Translations under genes and position numbers: made by a program
Notes under the pieces: model-generated
What the model saw: the letters and a program-made list of their open reading frames with translations, nothing else
The model's database searches: none
What the model was told of the DNA's origin: nothing
Shown: one piece after another, positions 7,689 to 16,198 of the stretch
How the letters are laid out: each line of letters begins with the position of its first letter
Position numbering within the stretch: the first letter of the stretch is position 1
DNA from: Hyphomonas sp. UBA5111
Lineage (GTDB): Bacteria > Pseudomonadota > Alphaproteobacteria > Caulobacterales > Hyphomonadaceae
Assembly: GCA_002414505.1 (NCBI GenBank)
Contig: DHZF01000066.1
Span: forward strand, 1-45,120
Length of the DNA: 45,120 nt
Reading direction: 5' to 3'

Positions 7689-9245
7689 ATGAGCGTCGCC
7701 CGCAATACCCTTGTGCAATCTTCTCTGACCCTGGGCAGCCGTATCCTGGGCATGGTGCGCGACATCCTGCTGATTGCGAAGATCGGCGCAGGGCCAATCG
7801 GTGATGCCTGGGCGACGGCGCAGCAATTCCCGAACCTGTTCCGCCGCATTTTCGCCGAAGGCGCTTTTGCCTCGGCCTTCGTGCCAACCTATGCCCGCAC
7901 GCTGGAGGCCGAAGGGATGGAAGCCGCGCGCGATGTGGCGCAGGAGGCGCTCCGCGTTCTGTTCGCGGCGACGGCGGCGCTGACCATCCTTGCGCAGATC
8001 TTCATGCCGTGGGTCCTGTTGCTGATCCATGGCGGGCAGGCGGATGATCCGGAAAGCTATGGCCTTGCCGTGCTGCTGACGCGGATCACGATGCCATATC
8101 TCACCTTCATGGCAATTGCGGCGCTCCTGTCCGGCGTGCTGAATTCGGCAGAACGTTTCATCCTGTCAGCGGGCGTGCCGACCTTGCTGAACCTGTCCCT
8201 GATCCCCGCCGCCTTCGTGGCGCCGGATGCCAAGGGCACGGCGCTGGCGGCGGCAATGGCCTATTTTGTTGCGGGTGTGTTGCAGGCGGGGGCACTCTGG
8301 TGGGGCGTTAACCGGCAGAAAGTACGTCTCAGCCTGATTGGTTGGCCGCGCATGACGCCCGCCGTCAAGAAAGTGCTGAAGCTTGCCATTCCCGGCACGA
8401 TTGCGGCGTCGGGCACGCAGATCAACATCATTGTCAGCCAGTCGCTGGCGAGTTTCGAAGTCGGCGCAAAATCCTGGCTCTACGCGGCGGACCGGCTTTA
8501 CCAGTTGCCGCTAGGACTTGTCGGGGTTGCCGTCGGTGTCGCCATCCTGCCACGTCTCAGCCGGGCCGCGCGGGCGAGCGATGACGGTTCCAGCCGCCGC
8601 ACCATGGATGAAGGCATTGGCCTCGCCATGGCGCTGACCCTGCCGGCGGCTGCGGCGCTGATGATCGCGCCCGTCTTCCTGATCGACGCCTTTTTTACGC
8701 GCGGCGAGTTCCTGCCATCGGATGCCACCATGTCCGGCAATGCGCTGTTTCATTTTGCATGGGGGGTGCCCGCCTTCGTGCTGATCAAGGTGCTCGCGCC
8801 GGCCTTCTTCGCACGGGAAGATACCAAGACGCCAATGCGCTTCGCGCTGGTCTCGGTCGCGATCAACACGGCGCTCGGGGCGGGCCTGTTCTTCTGGATG
8901 AAATCCAATGGTCAGGCGGGCTTCATCGGTCTTGCCATTGCCACCTCGATTGCGGCCTGGGTGAACACGGCGCTGCTGGCCCTGACCCTGATCCGGCGCG
9001 GCTGGTATGTTCCCGGCGCACGGCTCGTCTCCGGTGTCGTCCGGGCGGCAATCGCTACGGCGATCATGTCTGGCGCGGTCTGGTTCATGCTGGAAAACCT
9101 TGCTTTGATTCGGGCCGAACTCTGGAATTCACGCATTGTTTCAGCCGCCGCCATCGTGCTGGCGGGCGGCGTGATTTACGGGTTTTCCGCCCTGCTGACC
9201 GGCGCAATCCGCATTTCTGACATTCGTCAGGCTTTGCGGCGCTAG
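7689..9245 (+). CDS. murJ: Lipid II flippase MurJ
   Basis: MurJ moves the peptidoglycan precursor lipid II across the inner membrane. The 518-residue polytopic protein shows the MOP-superfamily MurJ pattern: an N-terminal GSRILGMVRDILLI helix, then PNLFRRIFAEGAFASAFVP at about residues 48-66, and some 14 hydrophobic segments. Arginines in the first helices are those expected in the central cavity. It lies 22 bases after glnD and 24 before trpS, a gene order often seen in alphaproteobacteria. A short hairpin-like GC stretch (around 9237-9263) follows the stop but has no T-run. Confidence 0.96.
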   Translation: MSVARNTLVQSSLTLGSRILGMVRDILLIAKIGAGPIGDAWATAQQFPNLFRRIFAEGAFASAFVPTYARTLEAEGMEAARDVAQEALRVLFAATAALTILAQIFMPWVLLLIHGGQADDPESYGLAVLLTRITMPYLTFMAIAALLSGVLNSAERFILSAGVPTLLNLSLIPAAFVAPDAKGTALAAAMAYFVAGVLQAGALWWGVNRQKVRLSLIGWPRMTPAVKKVLKLAIPGTIAASGTQINIIVSQSLASFEVGAKSWLYAADRLYQLPLGLVGVAVGVAILPRLSRAARASDDGSSRRTMDEGIGLAMALTLPAAAALMIAPVFLIDAFFTRGEFLPSDATMSGNALFHFAWGVPAFVLIKVLAPAFFAREDTKTPMRFALVSVAINTALGAGLFFWMKSNGQAGFIGLAIATSIAAWVNTALLALTLIRRGWYVPGARLVSGVVRAAIATAIMSGAVWFMLENLALIRAELWNSRIVSAAAIVLAGGVIYGFSALLTGAIRISDIRQALRR

Positions 9246-9269
9246 ACAAACGCGCTAAAGCGCCAGCCC

Positions 9270-10307
9270 ATGACTGATACACCTGCATCATATAGCGGCC
9301 CGCAGCGCATTTTCTCGGGTATCCAGCCGACCGGCAACCTCCATCTGGGCAACTATCTGGGGGCCCTGAAGAAGTTCGTGGACCTGCAGGAGGAGGGCTG
9401 GGACGCGGTATATGCCGTGGTGGACCTGCACGCGATCACCATGCCGGTGGAGAAGGGGGCTCTGGTCAGCCAGACCCGCCTGATCGCAGCGGCCTTCCTC
9501 GCCTGCGGCGTCGATCCGAAGAAATCCATCCTCTATGCGCAATCCTCGGTGAAGGCGCATGTCGAACTTGCCTGGATCTTCAACTGCGTGGCGCGGATGG
9601 GCTGGGTCGAGCGGATGACGCAGTTCAAGGACAAGGCCGGCAAGGATGCCGAACGCGCTTCGGTGGGCCTGTTCACCTATCCGGTGCTGCAGGCGGCAGA
9701 TATCCTGGCCTACAAGGCAACGCATGTGCCGGTGGGCGAGGACCAGAAACAGCATCTGGAACTCAGCCGTGACATCGCCGACCGGTTCAACCGCGAGTAT
9801 GATGCGCCGGGCTTCTTCCCCCTGCCGGAGCCGCTGATCAAGGGGCCGGGCGCGCGCGTCATGAGCCTGAAGGACGGCACCAAGAAGATGTCGAAGTCCG
9901 ATCCGTCGGAATTGTCACGCATTTCCCTTGTGGATGATGCCGATGTGATCGCGAAGAAGATCAAGAAGGCCAAGACGGACCTTGAAGGCGACATGCCGAG
10001 TGAAGTGGATGGCCTGAAGGGACGTCCTGAAGTCGAGAACCTTGTCGGCATCTATGCGGCGCTGGCGGGTGAAAGCGTTGAGGCTGTGCTGAAGCAATAT
10101 GGCGGGCAGGGCTTCGGCGTGTTCAAGCCGGCGCTGGCCGAGGTGACGGTGAACCACCTTGCGCCGATCACGCAGCGCTATCGCGAAATCCTCGACGATA
10201 CAGGCTTCATTGACTCGGTCCTCAAGGATGGCGCCGAGCGGGCGGATGCGATCTCCGCGCCGATCATCGACGATGTGCGCAAACTGGTCGGGTTCTGGGG
10301 CGCCTGA
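9270..10307 (+). CDS. trpS: Tryptophan--tRNA ligase
   Basis: A class I aminoacyl-tRNA synthetase that charges tRNA-Trp. The 345-residue length matches bacterial TrpRS. The HIGH-like signature appears as [12 protein letters not shown] at about residues 22-33 and the KMSKS loop as [10 protein letters not shown] near residue 210. The [13 protein letters not shown] and [12 protein letters not shown] blocks are also typical. It ends the glnD-murJ-trpS run. No TRAP or leader-peptide attenuator is visible upstream. Confidence 0.97.
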   Translation: MTDTPASYSGPQRIFSGIQPTGNLHLGNYLGALKKFVDLQEEGWDAVYAVVDLHAITMPVEKGALVSQTRLIAAAFLACGVDPKKSILYAQSSVKAHVELAWIFNCVARMGWVERMTQFKDKAGKDAERASVGLFTYPVLQAADILAYKATHVPVGEDQKQHLELSRDIADRFNREYDAPGFFPLPEPLIKGPGARVMSLKDGTKKMSKSDPSELSRISLVDDADVIAKKIKKAKTDLEGDMPSEVDGLKGRPEVENLVGIYAALAGESVEAVLKQYGGQGFGVFKPALAEVTVNHLAPITQRYREILDDTGFIDSVLKDGAERADAISAPIIDDVRKLVGFWGA

Positions 10308-10405
10308 TCCTCACCTGCGATACGTACCTGCGGCGCCGCGTTGCATTGACCCCGGCGACAGTCAGGCTACCTGTCGGGCAGCATTCAGACGGTTGGAGAG
10401 CATTC

Positions 10406-10861
10406 ATGCGTATCGTGTCCCTTGTTGCAGCCCTCAGCCTTGCGGCCGTTGCGGCCTGTTCGCCGGCCTCTGAAGAGGGCGAAGCCTCGGTGACTGTGAG
10501 CGAGGCCTATATCGTGAAGCCGACGCCGGGCCGCGATGTTGCTGGCGGCGGCTTGACCCTGACCGTGAACGGCGCACCCATCGCGCTAGTTGGCGCAGAT
10601 ACTGATATTGCTGACACGGTTGAGCTCCACACGATGAGCATGGAAGACGGCGTCATGAGAATGCGCAAGGTTGAGCAGTTTGACGTGGCTGAAGATGCGC
10701 CCCTGGTGCTGGAAAGTGGCGGCGCCCATTTGATGCTGTTCGGCGTGAGCCCCGACATCGAGATCGGTGAGACGGTGGACCTCGTCCTGACCCTGATGGA
10801 TTCCGAAGGGACCGAATCGACCCTGACGACCGAGGCAGAGATTCGCGGCCTGGGGGACTGA
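10406..10861 (+). CDS. PCuAC-type copper chaperone lipoprotein
   Basis: A 151-residue exported protein of the PCuAC/DUF461 family, which carries Cu(I) in the periplasm, commonly to cytochrome oxidase CuA sites. The N-terminus is a lipoprotein signal with lipobox AVAAC (Cys18). The full copper motif H(M)-x10-M-x21-H-x-M is intact: His75, Met86, His108 and Met110. The ATG at 10406 has a GGAG ribosome-binding site; a longer frame from 10346 would place the signal peptide internally, so I rejected it. No SenC/Sco or oxidase gene is beside it, so the recipient is unknown. Confidence 0.88.
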   Translation: MRIVSLVAALSLAAVAACSPASEEGEASVTVSEAYIVKPTPGRDVAGGGLTLTVNGAPIALVGADTDIADTVELHTMSMEDGVMRMRKVEQFDVAEDAPLVLESGGAHLMLFGVSPDIEIGETVDLVLTLMDSEGTESTLTTEAEIRGLGD

Positions 10862-10962
10862 GCTGCGTCCGGCGCTTAATTTCGAGCCGGAATTGCCTTC
10901 AATTTGCGTCCTGAAATCACGTCGCCCGAACAATTCCCGGGCAGGCATGTTGCTTGCATATA

Positions 10963-10986
10963 TTTAACAGTAAATAGACTGTTAAA
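10963..10986. promoter_or_regulatory. AT-rich inverted repeat upstream of DUF2333 gene
   Basis: TTTAACAG and CTGTTAAA form a perfect 8-base dyad with an 8-base spacer. It sits 75 bases before the DUF2333 start in a locally AT-rich 200-base gap. The symmetry fits a dimeric regulator site. It is not followed by a T-run that would make it a terminator. Confidence 0.45.
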
Positions 10987-10990
10987 ATTG

Positions 10991-11031
10991 GCGGAACCTC
11001 GGCATAGTGTCCTGAACGCAACAGGTTCCGC
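10991..11031. repeat. Long inverted repeat in DUF2333 leader region
   Basis: GCGGAACCT and AGGTTCCGC pair perfectly over 9 bases around a 23-base loop, directly after the AT-rich dyad and 30 bases before the DUF2333 start. It could be a second operator half-site pair or a hairpin in the 5' leader; the sequence does not decide. Confidence 0.4.
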
Positions 11032-11061
11032 GTGGGTGTGATTAAATACAGGGTAGAGTGA

Positions 11062-12114
11062 ATGGCATTTGATAGTCGCCTCCCCGCGGCATACCAGGAG
11101 GAAGGTCCTGTCGTGACTGTGCTGGGCTCCGATCATCTCGTAACGTTCGACTACGCAGAACCCAGTCCCATCATGTTGTTTGCCCAGCGCTGGTGGCGCC
11201 GGACGGTGACGCTCCTGAAAGTGGGCGCCGTGGTGTGCGCGGTTGCGGCTTATCCGATCATGACGGTCGCGTCCAACCGGATCGATGACAGCAGCATTGA
11301 GGTGGCCGGCCAGAACTGGACACTTCCGGAAGTTGGCGTGTCAATTGTGAAGATTGCCCGCGAGCTGGAAGGCGGCGGCTGGGCCGGGGACCGGGCCAAC
11401 TGGCACCCGCAAGCCCGCCTGACCGCAATGCCTGCCTGGCAGAGTGCGACCGCCGATGCCTTGTCCCAACATACCGCGCTTCTGGCGGATTTGACGGTCA
11501 AGGATGGCGAGGTCGATTCAGACCTCAAAGCCGCCGCGCGCCTGCTGAAAGGGGTTGAGGGCGAAGACATGCGCCCGCGCCTGACCGCAGCTGCCGAAGC
11601 GCTGAACCGCTATGATTCCCGCGCTGGCCGCGACCTTGCCGCCACACCGGACAAGGTGGACAAACTCGCAGCCGAGGCGACTTTGTTTGCAAGCTGGGCG
11701 GAGGCCGACCGGATCGACCTGTCAGTCCAGGTCAATCAGGACGTCGTGGAATGGCCGGCCAGCAAGGTCGACATCGAAACCTTCTACAGCGCCAAGGCGC
11801 GGGCCCATCTGGCCCAGCAGATGCTGGCTGCTGCCCGCACGGCCGAGCCGCGTCTGGCCCGTCTGCCCTCGGTCAGCACCGCGTTTGATCGCGCCGAACT
11901 GGCCTGGAGCCGGGCAGCCCGCATGAAGCCGCTGGTTGTGTCAAATCAGAGCGGCGATGGCCCGTTCATGGCAAACCATCTTGCCAGTATTGGTTTTTAT
12001 CTCGGCGAAGCGCAGGACGCCTCCCGCAACCTTGCTACGGCTTTGGAGCAGGTGCCGGATGGGGCTCTGGAGAATGTGGCCGGGCTGGAGACGCAACTGG
12101 CGGCAGCGCCGTAA
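11062..12114 (+). CDS. DUF2333 family membrane protein
   Basis: A 350-residue protein with one membrane segment at about 50-70 (LLKVGAVVCAVAAYPIMTVA) and a large, mostly helical domain after it, probably periplasmic. The order of conserved-looking parts, including WHPQARLTAMPAWQ and a C-terminal MANHLASIGFYLGEAQDASR block, resembles the DUF2333 (COG5345) family, whose function is not known. It stands alone behind two inverted repeats, and nfuA begins 82 bases later. The family call is from memory of the pattern and is moderate. Confidence 0.65.
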   Translation: MAFDSRLPAAYQEEGPVVTVLGSDHLVTFDYAEPSPIMLFAQRWWRRTVTLLKVGAVVCAVAAYPIMTVASNRIDDSSIEVAGQNWTLPEVGVSIVKIARELEGGGWAGDRANWHPQARLTAMPAWQSATADALSQHTALLADLTVKDGEVDSDLKAAARLLKGVEGEDMRPRLTAAAEALNRYDSRAGRDLAATPDKVDKLAAEATLFASWAEADRIDLSVQVNQDVVEWPASKVDIETFYSAKARAHLAQQMLAAARTAEPRLARLPSVSTAFDRAELAWSRAARMKPLVVSNQSGDGPFMANHLASIGFYLGEAQDASRNLATALEQVPDGALENVAGLETQLAAAP

Positions 12115-12196
12115 TCTCACGCCATCCCTTGAACCTGCCCCTCGTCTGAGCCATCTGGAACGGTAAGACCGCAAGCCAGAAAGGGCCCCCAAGGCC

Positions 12197-12775
12197 ATGT
12201 TCATCCAGACCGAACCGACGCCGAACCCGGATACCGTGAAATTCCTGCCCGGCCATCCCGTGGCGGGCGATGCGGGCCCGTTCGATTTTCCCGACGCTGC
12301 CAGTGCCCGGATCAGCCTGCTGGCGCGCGCCCTGTTCCAGGTCGAGGGTGTGGAGCGCGTGTTCCTGGGCAGTGATTTCGTGTCGATCAACAAGGACACG
12401 GACAAGGACTGGAAACATGTGAAGCCGATGGTGCTGGCTGCCATCATGGACCATTACATGGCTGGCCTGCCGGTGGTGGAGGAGGGGGCAGCGCCCTCGA
12501 CCGACACCGAAGCAGATGTCAGCTATGAGGGGGAAGCCGCCGAAATCGTCGAGGAAATTCGCGAACTGATCGAGACGCGCGTCCGCCCAGCCGTGGCGCA
12601 GGATGGCGGCGATATCATCTTCCACAAATTCGAACCGGATACCGGCATCGTCCACCTGTCCATGCGCGGCGCCTGTGCGGGGTGCCCGTCTTCCACGATG
12701 ACCTTGAAACAGGGCATCGAGAACATGCTGAAGACCTATGTGCCGGAAGTCACTGCGGTCGAGGCCGTGCTGTAG
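12197..12775 (+). CDS. nfuA: Fe-S cluster carrier protein NfuA
   Basis: NfuA receives 4Fe-4S clusters and delivers them to apo-proteins. The 192-residue protein has an N-terminal Nfu_N domain (MFIQTEPTPNPDTVKFLPG) and a C-terminal NifU-like domain with the cluster-binding C-x-x-C as CAGCPSS (Cys160 and Cys163). This is the alphaproteobacterial/mitochondrial Nfu layout rather than the E. coli degenerate A-type N-domain. It leads a plus-strand run with tsaB, rimI and fur, a familiar alphaproteobacterial neighbourhood. Confidence 0.95.
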   Translation: MFIQTEPTPNPDTVKFLPGHPVAGDAGPFDFPDAASARISLLARALFQVEGVERVFLGSDFVSINKDTDKDWKHVKPMVLAAIMDHYMAGLPVVEEGAAPSTDTEADVSYEGEAAEIVEEIRELIETRVRPAVAQDGGDIIFHKFEPDTGIVHLSMRGACAGCPSSTMTLKQGIENMLKTYVPEVTAVEAVL

Positions 12776-12874
12776 GCACCCGATCTGAGCAAGGGCTGCG
12801 GACAGCATTGATTGTTCAGGCGTTTCCCGGCAAGACTCGCACACACATATTCCAGCAACAGAAGGAAACAGGTC

Positions 12875-13474
12875 ATGGCTCACCCGGTGAACGACCATGC
12901 GCTCGACGTGATTTTTCGGGACGGACGCAGCTATAACGGGTTTCAGGACAAGGATGTCCCGGAAGTTCTGGTCAGGGCTGTCTATGACCTTGCCAAGATG
13001 GGGCCGACCAGCGCCAATTGTTCGCCGGCGCGTTTCGTCTTCGTCTCGTCTGCCGAAGGCAAGGAACGTCTTTTGCCGCTTGTCTCTCAAGGCAATCAGC
13101 AAAAGGTGAAGGAAGCCAAATGGTCCGTGATCATCGCATATGACATGGAGTTCCAGGAGAAGATCCCGAAACTCTTTCCGCACAATCCGAGCGCCAAGAC
13201 CTGGTTCGACAATAATCGCGAGGAGACCGCGTTCCGGAATGGCTCGCTTCAGAGCGCCTATTTCCTGATGGCTGCGCGCTCGCTCGGGCTTGATACCGGC
13301 CCGATGTCCGGCTTCGACATGGATGGCGTGAACAAGGAGTTCTTCGAGAGTCAGGACGGCGAAGAGAAGAACTGGCGTGTCAACTGGATCTGCAATCTCG
13401 GCTATGGCGACAAATCCACCATCTTTGCACGCAGCCCCCGGCTGCATTTCGATGAGGCATGCCGGATCGTCTAG
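12875..13474 (+). CDS. rutE: RutE-type malonic semialdehyde reductase (nitroreductase family)
   Basis: A 199-residue FMN flavoprotein closely resembling E. coli RutE, which reduces malonic semialdehyde to 3-hydroxypropionate with NAD(P)H. Shared blocks are MGPTSANCSPARFVF (about 44-58), REETAFRNGSLQSAYFL and LGLDTGPMSGFD. I chose the ATG at 12875 (MAHPVNDH); the longer frame from 12812 adds 21 residues with no family resemblance. No other rut genes are in the window, so here it may act on other aldehydes or quinones. Confidence 0.85.
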   Translation: MAHPVNDHALDVIFRDGRSYNGFQDKDVPEVLVRAVYDLAKMGPTSANCSPARFVFVSSAEGKERLLPLVSQGNQQKVKEAKWSVIIAYDMEFQEKIPKLFPHNPSAKTWFDNNREETAFRNGSLQSAYFLMAARSLGLDTGPMSGFDMDGVNKEFFESQDGEEKNWRVNWICNLGYGDKSTIFARSPRLHFDEACRIV

Positions 13475-13480
13475 GCTGAG

Positions 13481-14125
13481 ATGCTCGTCCTTGGACTGAA
13501 TACTGCCTTCACGGCCATGGAAGCGGCGATCGTGCGCGACGGGGAGATCCTCGCCGATGCGCGCGAGACGATGGCGCGTGGCCAGGACAAGGCCTTGCCG
13601 GGTTTTGTCGAGCGCCTGCTCGAAGAGGCGGGTGTGACATTGGCGGACCTGGACCGGATCGCCGTGGTCACCGGGCCGGGCAGTTTCACGGGTATCCGGA
13701 TTGGCGTTGCCTATGCCCGCGGCCTGTCGCTCGTCACCGAAGCGCCCTGCGTCGGGGTCACCAGTATCGAGGCCGCCATTCCAGCCGGAATGGAAGACAC
13801 TGTGCTCGGCTGCATTGCCGCGCAAAAACGCCCGCCGGAGCAAACCTGGTGGGTGCAGGGCGTCTCGGGAAATCAAGGCATCGCCGACACGATGGAAGTT
13901 GGGCTGGACGAGTTGAAGGCCATGCTGACCGGATTCCACGCGCCCATCTTCATGCAGGGTGGGGAAGCGCTGGGAGACCTGGCAGACGCGCTGGATATTC
14001 GTCCGCTGATCCCATCGGCCGTGACGGCGGCGCTGAAGGCGCCCATGTTTGATCCGGCCAGCCATCCCCCCGCGCCTGTGTATGCGCGCGACCCGGACGC
14101 GAAATTGCCGGAACCCAAATCCTGA
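13481..14125 (+). CDS. tsaB: tRNA t6A biosynthesis protein TsaB
   Basis: TsaB is the non-catalytic dimer partner of TsaD in making threonylcarbamoyladenosine at tRNA position 37. The 214-residue protein starts with the ASKHA strand LVLGLNTAF and contains the family signature VVTGPGSFTGIRIGVAYARG at about residues 64-83. It begins 6 bases after the nitroreductase stop and its own stop overlaps the rimI start (TGATG), so the three probably share a transcript. Confidence 0.95.
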   Translation: MLVLGLNTAFTAMEAAIVRDGEILADARETMARGQDKALPGFVERLLEEAGVTLADLDRIAVVTGPGSFTGIRIGVAYARGLSLVTEAPCVGVTSIEAAIPAGMEDTVLGCIAAQKRPPEQTWWVQGVSGNQGIADTMEVGLDELKAMLTGFHAPIFMQGGEALGDLADALDIRPLIPSAVTAALKAPMFDPASHPPAPVYARDPDAKLPEPKS

Positions 14126-14583
14126 TGTCCGGCCTGCTCATATTACGGCCGGACGATGCCGGGCAGGTGGCCACCCTCCATGCCAAATGCTTTGACGATG
14201 CTTGGAGCGCCGCTTCCATGCGTGACCTGTTGAAGGATCCGAATGTCCTCACCCTCGGCATCCAGAGCGATGGACAGCTGATCGCCTTTGCAATGGGCCA
14301 GACGGTGGCAGGCGAAACCGATATCCTGACGATTGCGACCGATCCGGATCTGAGGCGGCAAGGGCTTGCCAGCCAGCTGATCGAGGCACTGGTAAAGCGA
14401 ATGGGCGAGCGTGGCGTGATGCGTATCACGCTGGATGTTGCCGAAGATAATGTGGCCGCACGCGAACTCTACCGCGCGCATGGCTTCGTCGAGGATGGCC
14501 GCCGGCCCCGCTACTACAAGGCGGCGCGAGACATCCCGGTTGATGCGATCCTGATGTCGCGCTTCCTTGGGATTGCCCGCTAG
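14125..14583 (+). CDS. rimI: Ribosomal-protein-alanine N-acetyltransferase RimI
   Basis: A 152-residue GNAT enzyme, expected to acetylate the N-terminal alanine of ribosomal protein S18. The acetyl-CoA motif is IATDPDLRRQGLASQLIEAL at about 71-90, followed by ITLDVAEDNVAARELYRAHG, which is characteristic of RimI. The ATG overlaps the tsaB stop by one base. tsaB-rimI adjacency is common in bacteria and supports the name. Confidence 0.92.
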   Translation: MSGLLILRPDDAGQVATLHAKCFDDAWSAASMRDLLKDPNVLTLGIQSDGQLIAFAMGQTVAGETDILTIATDPDLRRQGLASQLIEALVKRMGERGVMRITLDVAEDNVAARELYRAHGFVEDGRRPRYYKAARDIPVDAILMSRFLGIAR

Positions 14584-14652
14584 GTTCGGTCCTGCTGGGC
14601 GGCGCCGGAAAATGCGTTATGTTCCCGTTCAACGCGCCAAGGAGGACATCCG

Positions 14653-15540
14653 ATGACCCAGAAACCTGATCCGGCAGACATCCCGCAGGAGGTGTTCGAA
14701 CTGTATGACGCCTATTGTCATGGCGACCTGTCCCGACGCGCCTTCTTTTCCGGCCTCAGCAAATATGCGGTTGGCGGCCTGACCGTGACGAGCCTCGCGG
14801 CGTGCGTCATGCCCGATTATGGCAAGCAACAGACCCAGCCTGGCGCAGACGGTTTGTATGAGGAAACGCTGGTTTACAGCTCTCCGAATGGCGCAGGCGA
14901 GATGGAAGGATATTTCGTGCGCCCCGCCGGAGCTGAGCAGACTTTGCCCGGCATTGTCGTCATCCACGAAAATCGCGGATTGAATCCGCACATCCGGGAT
15001 GTGACGCGCCGCGCGGCGCAGGCGGGCTATGTTGCCTTCGCTCCGGACGCGCTCTACCCCCTCGGTGGCTATCCCGGAACAGATGATGAGGGCCGGGCCA
15101 TGCAGGCGACGCGGGACCGGGAATCCATGGTTCAGGATTTCATGGCAGCGGCCGATTTCCTGCGCGGACATGCGGCGGTGAATGGCAAGGTCGGTTGTGT
15201 CGGATTCTGTTTTGGCGGCGCGGTGGCTAATCTCATGGCAGTGCGCCAGCCCTGGCTCTCCGCTGCCGTGCCGTATTATGGCGGTTGGCCGACGGCGGAA
15301 GAGGCTGCAGACGTGAAAGTACCCCTGCAAATCCATCTCGCCGGACTGGATGACCGCGTGAATGGCGGGTGGCCAGCCTACAAGGCGGCGCTCGATGAAA
15401 ATCGCGCGGAGTACGAGGCCTATATCTATCCGGGCGTGAACCACGGCTTCCATAATGACACGACCCCACGCTACGACGCCGAGGCTGCGGAGCTGGCTTG
15501 GGCGCGCACAGTGGAATTTTTCAGCCTGCATCTGGGGTGA
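14653..15540 (+). CDS. Dienelactone hydrolase family protein, YghX-like, Tat-exported
   Basis: A 295-residue alpha/beta hydrolase. It matches the YghX subgroup along its length: an HENRGLNPHIRDVTRRAAQAG block at 109-129 region, then the nucleophile motif GFCFGG with Cys186, an aspartate at LAGLDDRVN (233 or 234), and the histidine in NHGFHN (about 264). This Cys-Asp-His triad is the dienelactone hydrolase type. The N-terminus carries LSRRAFFSGL (27-36), a twin-arginine-like motif, followed by a hydrophobic stretch and a lipobox-like LAAC at Cys51. It may therefore be a Tat-exported lipoprotein. Substrate unknown. A GGAGG ribosome-binding site precedes the ATG. Confidence 0.88.
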   Translation: MTQKPDPADIPQEVFELYDAYCHGDLSRRAFFSGLSKYAVGGLTVTSLAACVMPDYGKQQTQPGADGLYEETLVYSSPNGAGEMEGYFVRPAGAEQTLPGIVVIHENRGLNPHIRDVTRRAAQAGYVAFAPDALYPLGGYPGTDDEGRAMQATRDRESMVQDFMAAADFLRGHAAVNGKVGCVGFCFGGAVANLMAVRQPWLSAAVPYYGGWPTAEEAADVKVPLQIHLAGLDDRVNGGWPAYKAALDENRAEYEAYIYPGVNHGFHNDTTPRYDAEAAELAWARTVEFFSLHLG

Positions 15541-15616
15541 CGCCAGGAGAGGTTCCGGATGCGTTTGAGGTTTCAATCCACTGGACTTCCTTGAAATGTG
15601 AGGGCAAAACATTCCC

Positions 15617-16036
15617 ATGGATCGACTCGAAAAACTCTGTGCCGAAAAAGGCCTCCGGATGACCGAACCCCGGCGCATCATTGCGCGGGTTCTGTCCTCG
15701 TCTGAAGACCACCCGGACGCCGAAGAATTGCACCGCCGCGCAAATTCCATGGATGCGTCGATCTCGCTGGCCACCGTCTACCGGACCGTGAAACTCTTCG
15801 AGGATGCCGGCATCATCCAGGCGCATGATTTCCGGGATGGCCGCGCCCGCTATGAAGAGGTCCCGGACGAACACCATGACCACCTCATCAATGTGAAAAA
15901 TGGCGAAGTGGTCGAGTTCCATTCCGAGGAAATTGAGCGCCTTCAGGTCGAGATCGCGAAGAAACTTGGCTTCAAGCTGGTGGATCACCGGCTTGAACTC
16001 TATGGCATCCCCCTGAAGGATGAAGGCCAGGCCTGA
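15617..16036 (+). CDS. fur: Ferric uptake regulator family protein (Fur/Mur type)
   Basis: A 139-residue metal-responsive repressor. The winged helix region is RMTEPRRIIARVL to ISLATVYRTVKLFEDAGII, and the metal-binding segment is EHHDHLI (His86, His87, His89). The C-terminal pair of C-x-x-C motifs that hold structural zinc in E. coli Fur is absent; only Cys8 remains. Cysteine-poor Fur is usual in alphaproteobacteria, where it may sense manganese (Mur) or iron. The dimerisation segment FHSEEIERLQVEIAKKLGF is normal. It may control the TonB receptor further right, but no Fur-box search could be run. Confidence 0.93.
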   Translation: MDRLEKLCAEKGLRMTEPRRIIARVLSSSEDHPDAEELHRRANSMDASISLATVYRTVKLFEDAGIIQAHDFRDGRARYEEVPDEHHDHLINVKNGEVVEFHSEEIERLQVEIAKKLGFKLVDHRLELYGIPLKDEGQA

Positions 16037-16198
16037 TTAGCCGGTCTCCGGACGCAGCCCGTTCAAGTCCCGTAAAGTATTCAGCGCCCACACTGGCCGG
16101 ACAGTTTTGACCGGTCCGAACTGGCGCGTGAACTCTTGCCGTATGCCCAAGATCAGCCGCATTCCGGACCTATTCAGATTACGGGACGGTAATTCGAC

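Noticed and set aside
12035..14065. 676-residue minus-strand open frame over DUF2333, nfuA, the nitroreductase and tsaB
   Set aside because: It runs across four recognised genes on the other strand and has no family resemblance; it is a third-position GC shadow.
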